Assembly: GCA_945911685.1 (NCBI GenBank)
Contig: CAMEAW010000021.1
Coordinates: 1-33,459 of the forward strand
DNA: 33,459 nt
Direction: 5' to 3'
Source: Bordetella parapertussis
GTDB lineage: Bacteria; Pseudomonadota; Gammaproteobacteria; Burkholderiales; Burkholderiaceae_B
Below, piece by piece: positions 1 through 7,675 of this stretch. The translations under genes were made by a program, and so were the position numbers. A model generated the notes under the pieces. It did no database searches. It saw nothing but the letters and a program-made list of their open reading frames with translations, and was not told where the DNA came from. Every line of letters starts with the position of its first letter. Within the stretch, counting starts at the first letter, position 1.

Positions 1-296
<296 letters not shown>

Positions 297-347
297 ATGA
301 GTGAAGTCAGGGTCGCGAGGTCGTTCAATGCAACGTCGCCACGATCG

Positions 348-379
348 AAAAAAGAGACAGTCGCAGCTGTCTCTTTTTT
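348..379. terminator. Bidirectional rho-independent terminator after ahpF
   Basis: A 13-bp perfect stem (348-360 with 367-379) encloses a 6-nt loop. Its base is six A:T pairs, giving a U-tract in either transcription direction, directly after a GAGACAG/CTGTCTC stem. It lies about 75 bp beyond the ahpF stop and would end leftward transcription from ahpC-ahpF before the monooxygenase promoter region. Confidence 0.8.
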
Positions 380-454
380 GTTGGCAGGGAATGAACGTCT
401 AAAAATACTCAAGGTCTAAAAACTCTAACAGCTAGCTAATCGCCGTGATCTTTC

Positions 455-2032
455 TTAAGCAGCCAGCGCTTTTAAAGGTTCTGCAACAGGCGAGCGAATC
501 AAATAATCAAACGCAGAGAGTGAGGCTTTAGCACCTTCGCCCATCGCGATAATGATTTGCTTGTAAGGCACGGTGGTGCAATCGCCTGCAGCAAACACAC
601 CTGGCATTGAAGTCTCGCCTTTGTGGTCAACAATCACTTCGCCATGCTTTGAAAGCTCGAGCGTACCTTTAAGCCAATCGGTATTGGGTAGTAAGCCGAT
701 TTGCACAAAGATGCCTTCAAGCTCAAGCGTATGTAGTTCGTTGCTCACCCGGTTTTGGTAACGCAGACCGTTGACCTTTGTACCGTTGCCCAACACTTCT
801 TTAGTCAAGGCGCTTTTGATCACAGCGACGTTAGGCAAGCTTGCAAGTTTATTTTGCAAGACGGCGTCTGCACGCAGTTTGCTATCAAACTCAAGTAGCG
901 TGACATGACTCACAATACCGGCTAAATCAATCGCGGCCTCAACGCCCGAGTTGCCGCCACCAATGACGGCGACGCGTTTGCCTTTAAACAGCGGGCCATC
1001 GCAGTGAGGGCAGTAGGCGACCCCTTTGTTGCGATACTCTAGCTCGCCCGGCACGTTCATTTCTCTCCAGCGCGCGCCTGTGCTCACAATGACTGATTTG
1101 CTTTTAAGAATCGCGCCATTGGTCAACTCGACTTCAAACCCGTTAGCGGCTTGTCGCAAAGCAGTCGCGCGTTGCAAATTCATGATGTCGACTTCGTAAC
1201 TTTTGACATGTTGCTCAAGCGCTTGCACTAACTTAGGGCCTTCGGTTTCTTTGACAGAAATGAAGTTCTCGATACCCATCGTGTCGACGACTTGGCCGCC
1301 AAAGCGCTCGGCCAACACCCCGGTACGAATGCCTTTACGCGCAGCGTAGATCGCAGCCGATGAGCCAGACGGTCCACCGCCAATGATTAACATATCAAAG
1401 GCATCTTTCGCGTTAAGCTTTGCCGCATCCTTTTGGGGGCTGTTGGTATCGAGCTTCGTCACGATTTCTTCGATGCTCATGCGGCCTTGTCCAAAGGCCT
1501 TGCCATTCAAAAGAACGGTTGGCACGGCCATGACTTGGTGTTCATCCACCAAGCCTTGAAAGAGAGCCCCATCAATCATCTCATGCTCGACGTTTGGATT
1601 CAGCGCAGCCATTAGATTGAACGCTTGCACGACATCTGGGCAGTTGTGGCATGACAGCGAAATAAAGGTCTGAAAGTGCAGCTTGCCGTCTAACTCGCGA
1701 ATGCGCTCAATGATCTCTTGCTCAACCTTAGGCGGATAGCCGCTTGCCTGCAAAATGGCCAAAATGAAAGACGTCATCTCGTGGCCCATCGGCAAACCCG
1801 AAAAGCTAATACGTGCAGCGTCATCGACTTTGCCAACGGTAAAACTCGGCGTGTTTTTGGCGCTTCCGATGGTGACAACGGTCACTTTGTCTGATTGCTC
1901 TGCAACTTCAGTTAACAGTTCAAGCATTTGAGTTGAGGCCGGGGTGCTATCTAATGAGGCGGTCAACACAATTGGGTTCACAATCTTTTCGAAATAAACT
2001 TTTAATTGTGCTTTCAAGTTGTTGTCTAACAT
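455..2032 (-). CDS. ahpF: Alkyl hydroperoxide reductase subunit F (NADH:peroxiredoxin oxidoreductase)
   Basis: AhpF passes electrons from NADH through FAD and two disulfides to the peroxiredoxin AhpC. All expected parts are visible in 525 residues: the N-terminal thioredoxin-like domain with CHNC (C128, C131), an FAD-binding GGGPSG near 218, the redox-active CPHC (C341, C344), and an NADH-binding GGGNSG near 358. Length and cysteine spacing match the E. coli protein (about 521 residues). The ATG at 2032 has AAGGAA eight bases upstream. The gene follows ahpC by 103 bp on the same strand, with two overlapping hairpins in the gap, and ends before the terminator at 348-379. OxyR control is inferred from the adjacent oxyR gene. 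Confidence 0.97.
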   Translation of the reverse strand: MLDNNLKAQLKVYFEKIVNPIVLTASLDSTPASTQMLELLTEVAEQSDKVTVVTIGSAKNTPSFTVGKVDDAARISFSGLPMGHEMTSFILAILQASGYPPKVEQEIIERIRELDGKLHFQTFISLSCHNCPDVVQAFNLMAALNPNVEHEMIDGALFQGLVDEHQVMAVPTVLLNGKAFGQGRMSIEEIVTKLDTNSPQKDAAKLNAKDAFDMLIIGGGPSGSSAAIYAARKGIRTGVLAERFGGQVVDTMGIENFISVKETEGPKLVQALEQHVKSYEVDIMNLQRATALRQAANGFEVELTNGAILKSKSVIVSTGARWREMNVPGELEYRNKGVAYCPHCDGPLFKGKRVAVIGGGNSGVEAAIDLAGIVSHVTLLEFDSKLRADAVLQNKLASLPNVAVIKSALTKEVLGNGTKVNGLRYQNRVSNELHTLELEGIFVQIGLLPNTDWLKGTLELSKHGEVIVDHKGETSMPGVFAAGDCTTVPYKQIIIAMGEGAKASLSAFDYLIRSPVAEPLKALAA

Positions 2033-2060
2033 GGTGTATTCCTTGGTTTGTATTCGATGG

Positions 2061-2111
2061 GTCTATTGGGCAGGATCTTGTCCTCTCCAATAGACTCTCT
2101 GAAGAGAGTCT
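2061..2111 (-). promoter_or_regulatory. Overlapping hairpins between ahpC and ahpF
   Basis: Two stems occupy the ahpC-ahpF gap. In transcript order the first is an 8-bp stem (2111-2104 with 2099-2092) closed by a UUCA tetraloop. The second is a 9-bp stem (2095-2087 with 2069-2061) containing an inner 4-bp stem. They share bases 2092-2095, so they cannot both form fully. Neither is followed by a U-run. They may partly terminate transcription, block degradation of the ahpC message, or set the ahpC:ahpF ratio. The pairing is seen; the function is inferred. Confidence 0.5.
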
Positions 2112-2135
2112 GCTGGGTGATTGCACTATCTGAAC

Positions 2136-2699
2136 TTAGATCTTGCCGACCAGGTCCAAAGATGGCGTCAAAGTTGCTGCGCCTTCTTTCCATTTTGCTG
2201 GGCAAACTTCGCCTGGGTGCGCCGCGGTGTACTGAGCCGCTGTAAGTTTGCGCAAGGTCTCAGAGATATCACGCGCGATTTCATTCGAATGAATTTCAGC
2301 AGTCTTGATCACGCCTTCAGGATTGATGATGAACGTGCCGCGCAGGGCGAGGCCTTCTTCTTCAATGTGAACGCCAAAACCACGGGTCAAGGTATGGGTT
2401 GGGTCGCCAACTAACGGAAACTTAGCCTTGCCAACCGCAGGTGAGGTCTCGTGCCAAACCTTGTGCGAAAAGTGCGTGTCGGTGGTGACGATGTAGACTT
2501 CAGCGCCCATTTTTTGAAATGCGGCGTAATTGTCGGCCGCATCTTCAATTTCGGTCGGGCAATTAAAGGTGAAGGCTGCGGGCATAAAAATCAGCACTGA
2601 CCATTTGCCTTTGAGGCTTTCATCTGAAACTGTGATGAACTTACCGTTGTGAAAGGCTTGGGTTTTGAAGGGTTGCACTGCGGTGTTGATTATCGACAT
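2136..2699 (-). CDS. ahpC: Alkyl hydroperoxide reductase subunit C (2-Cys peroxiredoxin)
   Basis: AhpC is the cytoplasmic peroxidase that reduces H2O2, organic peroxides and peroxynitrite and is recycled by AhpF. The 187-residue protein has the peroxidatic cysteine C47 in FTFNCPTE and the resolving cysteine C166 in GEVCPAKW, the layout of typical 2-Cys peroxiredoxins. The ATG at 2699 was chosen because it gives the family's usual N-terminus (MSIINT) and has AAAGG at a good distance; an upstream in-frame extension to 2807 has no family support. The active-site flank reads FMPAAFTFNCP rather than the common FYPADFTFVCP, a mild deviation with catalytic residues intact. First gene of ahpC-ahpF, divergent from oxyR. 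Confidence 0.96.
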   Translation of the reverse strand: MSIINTAVQPFKTQAFHNGKFITVSDESLKGKWSVLIFMPAAFTFNCPTEIEDAADNYAAFQKMGAEVYIVTTDTHFSHKVWHETSPAVGKAKFPLVGDPTHTLTRGFGVHIEEEGLALRGTFIINPEGVIKTAEIHSNEIARDISETLRKLTAAQYTAAHPGEVCPAKWKEGAATLTPSLDLVGKI

Positions 2700-2787
2700 A
2701 TAAGGCCTTTTGGGTGAAAAATTGAACGACAGACGAAGTTTGAGCCTCTTGCTGAAATCAATCAAACAAATTAAAATAATGATATTG

Positions 2788-2802
2788 ATCGATTTAATCG
2801 AT
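2788..2802. promoter_or_regulatory. Candidate OxyR operator in the ahpC-oxyR intergenic region
   Basis: A perfect 15-bp palindrome, ATCG-N7-CGAT, lies in an AT-rich segment about 90 bp from both the ahpC and oxyR starts. OxyR half-sites are ATAG-N7-CTAT in 4-7-4 spacing; this element has the same spacing with one mismatch per quartet. A second, much weaker half-site may adjoin it. The position between divergent ahpC and oxyR supports the assignment, but the motif match is incomplete. Confidence 0.45.
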
Positions 2803-2826
2803 AACAAAGGGTGTGACTGCTCCGGC

Positions 2827-2886
2827 AGCCGAGAGAGCAGCTAAGCGAACAACCTAGAGCGCAACCAAGTGGGCAACCGAGAGAGC
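2827..2886 (+). repeat. Five tandem 12-bp repeats in the oxyR leader
   Basis: Five consecutive 12-bp units begin at 2827, 2839, 2851, 2863 and 2875, with consensus AACCGAGAGAGC. The first and last are near identical; the middle three are degenerate. The array stops five bases before the oxyR ATG, and the last unit supplies the Shine-Dalgarno-like GAGAG. The array is open in the oxyR frame (encoding QPRE-like tetrapeptides), but there is a stop at 2814-2816 and no standard start codon, so translation of it is unlikely. Confidence 0.7.
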
Positions 2887-2891
2887 AATAT

Positions 2892-3794
2892 ATGGCAGCG
2901 GTCCCCACCTTAAAACAATTGCGTTATTTAATTGCGCTCAGCGAGACCTTAAGTTTTACGAAGGCCGCCGAACGCTGTTTCGTTGGGCAGTCGACCTTAA
3001 GCGCTGGGCTGAAAGAGCTTGAAGAAACGCTAGGCACTCAACTGGTCGAGCGAGACAAGCACTCTGTGTCGCTGACGCCGACAGGCCGCGGCGTGGTCGA
3101 GCGCGCGCAGCGTCTGATCGCTCAAGCCGACGATTTGGTCGATTTCGTGGCGGGGGCTGCGGGCTCAATGGTGGGCGTCATTAAGTTAGGTGTGATTCCG
3201 ACCATCGCGCCTTTTTTATTACCGGCGCTGTTGGCCAGAATGCGGGAAGACTTCCCTCATTTGAAAATTGTTTTACGCGAGGATTTATCCGCCAACCTGA
3301 TCGATAAGCTCAATCGGCATCAATTAGACTTCGCCTTAATCGCCTTGCCCTACGAGACCGAGGGTTTTTTGACTAAAGAGCTCTTTGATGACGAGCTATG
3401 GCTGATCGGCAATCAGCACGACCCGGCGCTTAAAAATAAAGAAATTCAGTTAACCAATCAGTTGGCAGATCGTGTCCTGCTGCTAGAAGAGGGTAATTGC
3501 CTGCGCGAGCACACGTTAACCGTCTGCACAAAAAGCGACTTGGCCAGTACCGATGGCATTGAAGCCACCAGTCTGCTCACGCTCGTGCAGATGGTTGAGT
3601 CTGGTTTAGGGATTGCGCTGTTGCCTGAGATGGCAGTCAAATCTGGTCTGCTGATACAGACCAACTTGATTGCAAGGCCGTTGACTGCGCCGGCGCCTAA
3701 ACGAAAGATCGCGTTAATTGCCAGGCCGTCAACTGCCAGAATAGAAGAATTTAATGCCCTTGTGAGGGTGCTGAAAGCGTCGCGTGGCGGTTAG
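2892..3794 (+). CDS. oxyR: Hydrogen peroxide sensor and LysR-type regulator OxyR
   Basis: The 300-residue LysR-type protein has an N-terminal winged helix-turn-helix (residues about 5-62, including FTKAAERCFVGQSTLSAGL) and a periplasmic-binding-like effector domain. The OxyR signature is present: C203 and C212 in EEGNCLREHTLTVC, with the eight-residue spacer found between Cys199 and Cys208 of E. coli OxyR, whose disulfide switches on peroxide genes. It is divergent from ahpC-ahpF, its expected target. The start ATG follows a 12-bp repeat array that provides the ribosome-binding purines. The stop codon lies in the first copy of a 43-bp repeat derived from the next gene. Confidence 0.95.
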   Translation: MAAVPTLKQLRYLIALSETLSFTKAAERCFVGQSTLSAGLKELEETLGTQLVERDKHSVSLTPTGRGVVERAQRLIAQADDLVDFVAGAAGSMVGVIKLGVIPTIAPFLLPALLARMREDFPHLKIVLREDLSANLIDKLNRHQLDFALIALPYETEGFLTKELFDDELWLIGNQHDPALKNKEIQLTNQLADRVLLLEEGNCLREHTLTVCTKSDLASTDGIEATSLLTLVQMVESGLGIALLPEMAVKSGLLIQTNLIARPLTAPAPKRKIALIARPSTARIEEFNALVRVLKASRGG

Positions 3795-3919
3795 TCGAAC
3801 GTGTCGGGTTGGGTCTGCAGCAACTGGTTCGAGTTAGTCGAACCAGTCGGGTTTGGTCTGCAGCAGCTAGTTCGAGTTAATCAAACATGTCGGGTTGCGT
3901 CTGAAGCAACTGATTCCAG
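3791..3919. repeat. 43-bp tandem repeat (x3) at convergent gene ends
   Basis: Three head-to-tail units start at 3791, 3834 and 3877. The last is the real 3' end of the class II aldolase gene (minus strand, ending in NQLLQTQPDMFD and stop). The other two still read NQLLQTQPDTFD-stop and N-stop-LLQTKPDWFD-stop. The unit boundary in 3823-3847 forms a perfect 10-bp stem with a 5-nt loop; the second boundary forms a weaker version. The oxyR stop codon lies at the start of the first unit. Confidence 0.9.
3823..3847. terminator. Repeat-junction hairpin between oxyR and aldolase gene
   Basis: A perfect 10-bp inverted repeat (3823-3832 with 3838-3847) surrounds the loop GTTAG, created where repeat units one and two join. 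It lies just past the oxyR stop and past the aldolase stop when read leftward. There is no U-tract on either side, so it is at most a weak or rho-assisted terminator or a 3'-end stabiliser. Confidence 0.4.
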
Positions 3920-4716
3920 ATGGTTTGAAAATGTAACCAGCCAATATATTCGCTGCCAACGTGCTCGCGGCTGTAGAGCGCTTTGTCGTGCGGCACCAGC
4001 GTAGGCTTGAGACCTGTGGCTTCAATGAGCAGTTGTTGTTGACAGCAGCGTTCAAGCGCAATAAACCAAAAGGCTGCTGCCTCGATGCTGTGGCGACTAG
4101 CTGTCAACAGCCCGTGATTTTTATGAATTGCGGCTTTGACGCCTTTGAACGACTCAGCGACGCCCAAGCCCGCTTTGGTTTCGACGGCGACTTGACCCGC
4201 TTCAGCACCAATGACCACGTGGTCTTCATAAAAGGCCGCTGCATCTTGACTAATCGGATCGAGCTTTTTACCGAGCGAGGCGAAGGCTGTGCCGTAGACG
4301 GTGTGTGCATGACACATCGCGATGATATCGGGGTGCATTTCGTGCACTGCACCATGCAACACAAAGCCCGCCTGATTGATCGCGTAATCACCTTCAACCA
4401 CGGTGCCTTGATGATCAGCCAAAATCAGGTTTGAGATTTTGACCTGCGAAAAATGCACCGCCATCGGGTTAGTCCAGTACAGATGAGGATGCTGTGGATC
4501 ACGAACGGTTAAGTGACCTGCAAAGCCGTAGTCAAAACCCTGTAACGCAAAGGCCCGGCAGGCCGCAACCAGCCGCTCTTTGCGGTGGTGACGCTCTTGT
4601 GCGATCGACATGCCGGTGGGGCGTTCGGGAAAAATCAACCCTTTCTGCGTCGGCTGATAAATTGACTCTCTGCCGCCGAGGTCTAATATTTGGTCATTTT
4701 CTGGCGTTTGCGCCAT
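3877..4716 (-). CDS. Class II aldolase/adducin-family protein
   Basis: This 279-residue protein has the class II aldolase/adducin fold. Putative metal ligands are H136 and H138 in CHAHTVYG and H201 in KNHGLL, preceded by YGFAGHLTVRDP. Aligned by spacing to fuculose-phosphate aldolase, the position of the catalytic acid Glu73 is occupied by glycine (G117, in NQAGFVLH), so ordinary aldol cleavage is doubtful; relatives include decarboxylases, dehydratases and proteins of unknown function. The start at 4716 has GAGGGAT upstream, whereas a longer frame to 4803 starts with low-complexity sequence. It is divergent from the following Bug receptor gene, sharing a 184-bp intergenic region. Confidence 0.85.
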   Translation of the reverse strand: MAQTPENDQILDLGGRESIYQPTQKGLIFPERPTGMSIAQERHHRKERLVAACRAFALQGFDYGFAGHLTVRDPQHPHLYWTNPMAVHFSQVKISNLILADHQGTVVEGDYAINQAGFVLHGAVHEMHPDIIAMCHAHTVYGTAFASLGKKLDPISQDAAAFYEDHVVIGAEAGQVAVETKAGLGVAESFKGVKAAIHKNHGLLTASRHSIEAAAFWFIALERCCQQQLLIEATGLKPTLVPHDKALYSREHVGSEYIGWLHFQTIWNQLLQTQPDMFD

Positions 4717-4900
4717 GGGATCCCTCGTCTGTGCGGGTGAATGTTTTGGAGTTGATAAAAGGCAATCGGAGGTTCGTACTTGGCAAAACTGCTTTTTAGC
4801 CAAAGTATTTCTGATCGCGCATCAAGATTTAATGAAAATTCTACTCTAGCTTTGGTTGTACATTCTAGGTTGCCCCTACGTTCTGCATATTGAGACCTAA

Positions 4901-5872
4901 ATGAAAAAAATGTCGACGCTGTTGTGCTACATCGCCACCTTGGTTTTCTTCACTGCTGCGAATGCCTTCGCCGCCTATCCAGACAAGCCGATTCGCTTGA
5001 TTGTGGGCTCTGCCCCCGGTGGCGCGCCTGATGTCTTGATGCGCACCCTGGGCGCGCAGATGTCCAAACAAATGGGTGTGCCGATCGTGATTGAAAACAA
5101 GCCCGGTGCATCGTATGTGATTTCAACGATGGATCTGGTGCGCTCGGCGCCCGATGGTTACACCTTGGCTTACGGCAACGTAGTCTCTTTAGCAACCAAC
5201 ATCTCGTTGCTGAGCAAGGTGCCGTACAGCGTTGAAAAGGATCTGACCTTAATTGCAAACGCCTTGCGCGTCGTGAACTTAATGGTTGTGAATAACGACT
5301 TGCCTGTGACGTCGGTACAAGAACTGATCGCGTACGCCAAAAAGAATCCGGGTAAAGTGGTGTTCGGTTCAGATGGCAACGGCACAACCTCGCATCTTGG
5401 GATGGAGTACTTTCGCAGCTTGGCTGGGATCGACTTGCTGCATGTGCCTTACAAATCAGCCCCGGCAATGTTGACGGATTTGATGGGCGGGTCAGTGCAA
5501 GTGGCGTTAAGTAATTCGCCTGTGGCCGGGCCGCACGTACAGTCTGGACGCATGCGTGGTATCGGCATCACTGATAACAAACGCTCGCCAACATTTCCGA
5601 CGATTGCCACGGTGGCAGAGCAAGGCCTTGCGGGTTATGAGGTGGTGGCGTGGGGTGGTTTGGTCGGCCCAGCGAATTTACCCCCAGAGATCGTTAAGCG
5701 TTTAAATGCTGAGGTCCTGCAAGCACTGAAAAATCCAGAACTGATCGAAAAATATAAATCTTTTGGTGCAGAAATTTCACCAAGCACGCCCGAAGAGTTT
5801 TCTGAACTTTCAAAACGCGAAACGGCAAAGTGGGCTGAGGTCATCAAGCGCTCTGGCGCGAAAATTGATTAA
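4901..5872 (+). CDS. Bug/TctC-family periplasmic solute-binding protein 1
   Basis: The 323-residue protein begins with a Sec signal peptide (MKKMSTLLCYIATLVFF..., likely cleaved after NAFA) and then the Bug hallmark YPDKPIRLIVGSAPGG. A later APDGYTLAYGN segment is also typical. Bug proteins bind small carboxylates in the periplasm for tripartite tricarboxylate transporters, whose TctA/TctB parts are absent here. The ligand-contact segment is unusual: ENKPGASYVI instead of the common ENKPGAGGNI. It opens the gene run to 15278, 123 bp before hyuB, which suggests it delivers that pathway's substrate. Ligand unknown. Confidence 0.92.
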   Translation: MKKMSTLLCYIATLVFFTAANAFAAYPDKPIRLIVGSAPGGAPDVLMRTLGAQMSKQMGVPIVIENKPGASYVISTMDLVRSAPDGYTLAYGNVVSLATNISLLSKVPYSVEKDLTLIANALRVVNLMVVNNDLPVTSVQELIAYAKKNPGKVVFGSDGNGTTSHLGMEYFRSLAGIDLLHVPYKSAPAMLTDLMGGSVQVALSNSPVAGPHVQSGRMRGIGITDNKRSPTFPTIATVAEQGLAGYEVVAWGGLVGPANLPPEIVKRLNAEVLQALKNPELIEKYKSFGAEISPSTPEEFSELSKRETAKWAEVIKRSGAKID

Positions 5873-5995
5873 ATCTTAGCTAAGTTTTAATATGTGCCAG
5901 CATTTTTTAATGGCTGCGTAAGAGCATGTGTTTTCGCTGCGCGCCCTGATGGGGTTGATGTGCCGTATCGTGATAAAAAAAACATAAGGTAGACA

Positions 5996-7675
5996 ATGAG
6001 TAAAGATATTAGTGCGCTTCAGCTCGGTATCGTCTGGAGGCGCTTGACCGGCTTGATGGATGAGGTGGCACAAACCTTTGTGCGCACCTCGTTTTCGGTG
6101 GTGGTGCGCGAAAACTGGGATCTTGCGTGTTCATTGATGGATGCCGACGGCAGAGTATTTGCTCAATCATCCCGCTCGATTCCGTCCTTTTTAGGGACGA
6201 TGCCCAGAACCCTGGAGGCGATGCTTCAAAAGCATCCGCAGCACAGCCTTGAGCCAGGTGACGTTTTAATCTCGAACGACCCTTGGCTTGGTACCGGACA
6301 CTTAAACGACATCACCATGGTGCGACCGATTTTTCGTGGTCGCGAGCTTGTTGCCTTTGTTGGGTCAACTTTTCACACTGTAGATATTGGTGGTGCGCCG
6401 TCGCCTTTCGCAAAAGACGCCTACGAAGAAGGCCTGTGTATCCCAATTTTAAAAATCGTACGGCGCGGCGAAGAAAATACGGATGTGATTTCTTTTTTAC
6501 AAGAAAACTTGCGTGAGCCCCTTGAAACGCTGGGCGATATTCGCGCCCAATTCGCGGCCTATGACTTAGCGCAAACCAAACTGCTCAATCTGTTGCAACA
6601 AGAGGGTATTGAAGACCTTAAGCGTGTGACGGATTCGATCTTGTCGCGCTCTGAATTGAGCATGCGCAAAATGTTAGAGGCGATCCCTGATGGTGAGTGC
6701 ACCGATCAGGTCACCGCCGATGGCTTTGATAAGCCCTTGACTATTTGTTGCTCGATCAAAAAAACGGGCTCTGATATTTTGGTCGATTTTGCGGGTACCG
6801 ATCCGCAAATTGATAAGCCAATCAACTCGGTTTATAACTTTACGTTTGCTTACAGTGCGTACGCCATCAAGTGTGCGTTTGATCCTAGCTCGCCCAATAA
6901 TGATGGCGGCTTAAGACCCCTGACATTACTCGCGCCTGAGGGATCTTTGGTGAACCCGACTCGACCTGCACCGGTATGGGGTCGCCACTTGTCTGGCCAC
7001 TACTTACCCTTCGTGATTTTTGGCGCCTTATCGAAAATCATCCCAGATCGAGTGATCGCCGATAGCGGCTCGCCGATCTGGAACGTCTACTTCAAAGGCG
7101 TCGATCGATCAAACCGAAAGTTTGTGAAAATGTTTTTCATGAGTGGTGGCTATGGTGCGCGTGCGCAAAGCGATGGCCCAGCGTGTTTAAGCTTTCCGAC
7201 CAATATCGCCAATAATCCCATCGAGCAGTTTGAAAATCAAACGCCGATGTTGATTACTGAAAAAAGCCTGATTATCGATAGCGGTGGTGCGGGTAAGTAT
7301 CGAGGTGGTTTGGGGCAGCGCTTGTCGTTTCAATCTTTGTCGCCCGAGCCTCTGACCTTCATGATTCGCCACGAAAGAATCAAATACCCGCCACGCGGGT
7401 TTTTAGGTGGGGCCGATGGAAGACTTGGCGTCGACTTGCTGGATGGTGAACGGATACCAGGCAAGTCAGTCACCACCATCAAGCAAGGTCAGATTGTGAC
7501 CTTCGAGACCCCGGGTGGGGGCGGTATGTTTTCGCCCCTTGAGCGCGACCCAAATAGTTTAGCAACAGATCTACAAAATGGTGTGGTGTCAGCGCAAAGC
7601 GTGCAGACGGCCTATGGTCTGAAGGGTACTCAACTCGAGGCTCTGGTGTCCCCCATGAAAGGGAGCGCAACATGA
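5996..7675 (+). CDS. Hydantoinase B/oxoprolinase-family subunit (HyuB-like)
   Basis: This 559-residue protein is of the HyuB family, the partner of HyuA in ATP-dependent hydantoinases/5-oxoprolinases and, more distantly, of acetone and acetophenone carboxylases. Family features include the N-terminal RRLTGLMDEVAQTFVRTSFS region, SNDPWLGTGHLNDITMVRP near residue 95, HTVDIGG near 127, and a glycine-rich C-terminus (ETPGGGGMF). Length is normal. The ATG at 5996 has AAGGT upstream. It overlaps the hyuA-like gene by four bases (ATGA), so the subunits are translationally coupled. The order B then A is the reverse of many hyuA-hyuB loci. Substrate class (lactam, imide or hydantoin) is inferred. Confidence 0.9.
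   Translation: MSKDISALQLGIVWRRLTGLMDEVAQTFVRTSFSVVVRENWDLACSLMDADGRVFAQSSRSIPSFLGTMPRTLEAMLQKHPQHSLEPGDVLISNDPWLGTGHLNDITMVRPIFRGRELVAFVGSTFHTVDIGGAPSPFAKDAYEEGLCIPILKIVRRGEENTDVISFLQENLREPLETLGDIRAQFAAYDLAQTKLLNLLQQEGIEDLKRVTDSILSRSELSMRKMLEAIPDGECTDQVTADGFDKPLTICCSIKKTGSDILVDFAGTDPQIDKPINSVYNFTFAYSAYAIKCAFDPSSPNNDGGLRPLTLLAPEGSLVNPTRPAPVWGRHLSGHYLPFVIFGALSKIIPDRVIADSGSPIWNVYFKGVDRSNRKFVKMFFMSGGYGARAQSDGPACLSFPTNIANNPIEQFENQTPMLITEKSLIIDSGGAGKYRGGLGQRLSFQSLSPEPLTFMIRHERIKYPPRGFLGGADGRLGVDLLDGERIPGKSVTTIKQGQIVTFETPGGGGMFSPLERDPNSLATDLQNGVVSAQSVQTAYGLKGTQLEALVSPMKGSAT

Noticed and set aside
3791..3919. The 43-bp repeats as a CRISPR array
   Set aside because: The units abut directly with no spacers and derive from the neighbouring coding sequence.
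3877..4803. Longer start for the class II aldolase-like gene at 4803
   Set aside because: The first 29 residues look non-coding and lack a ribosome-binding site; the ATG at 4716 has GAGGGAT at proper spacing.
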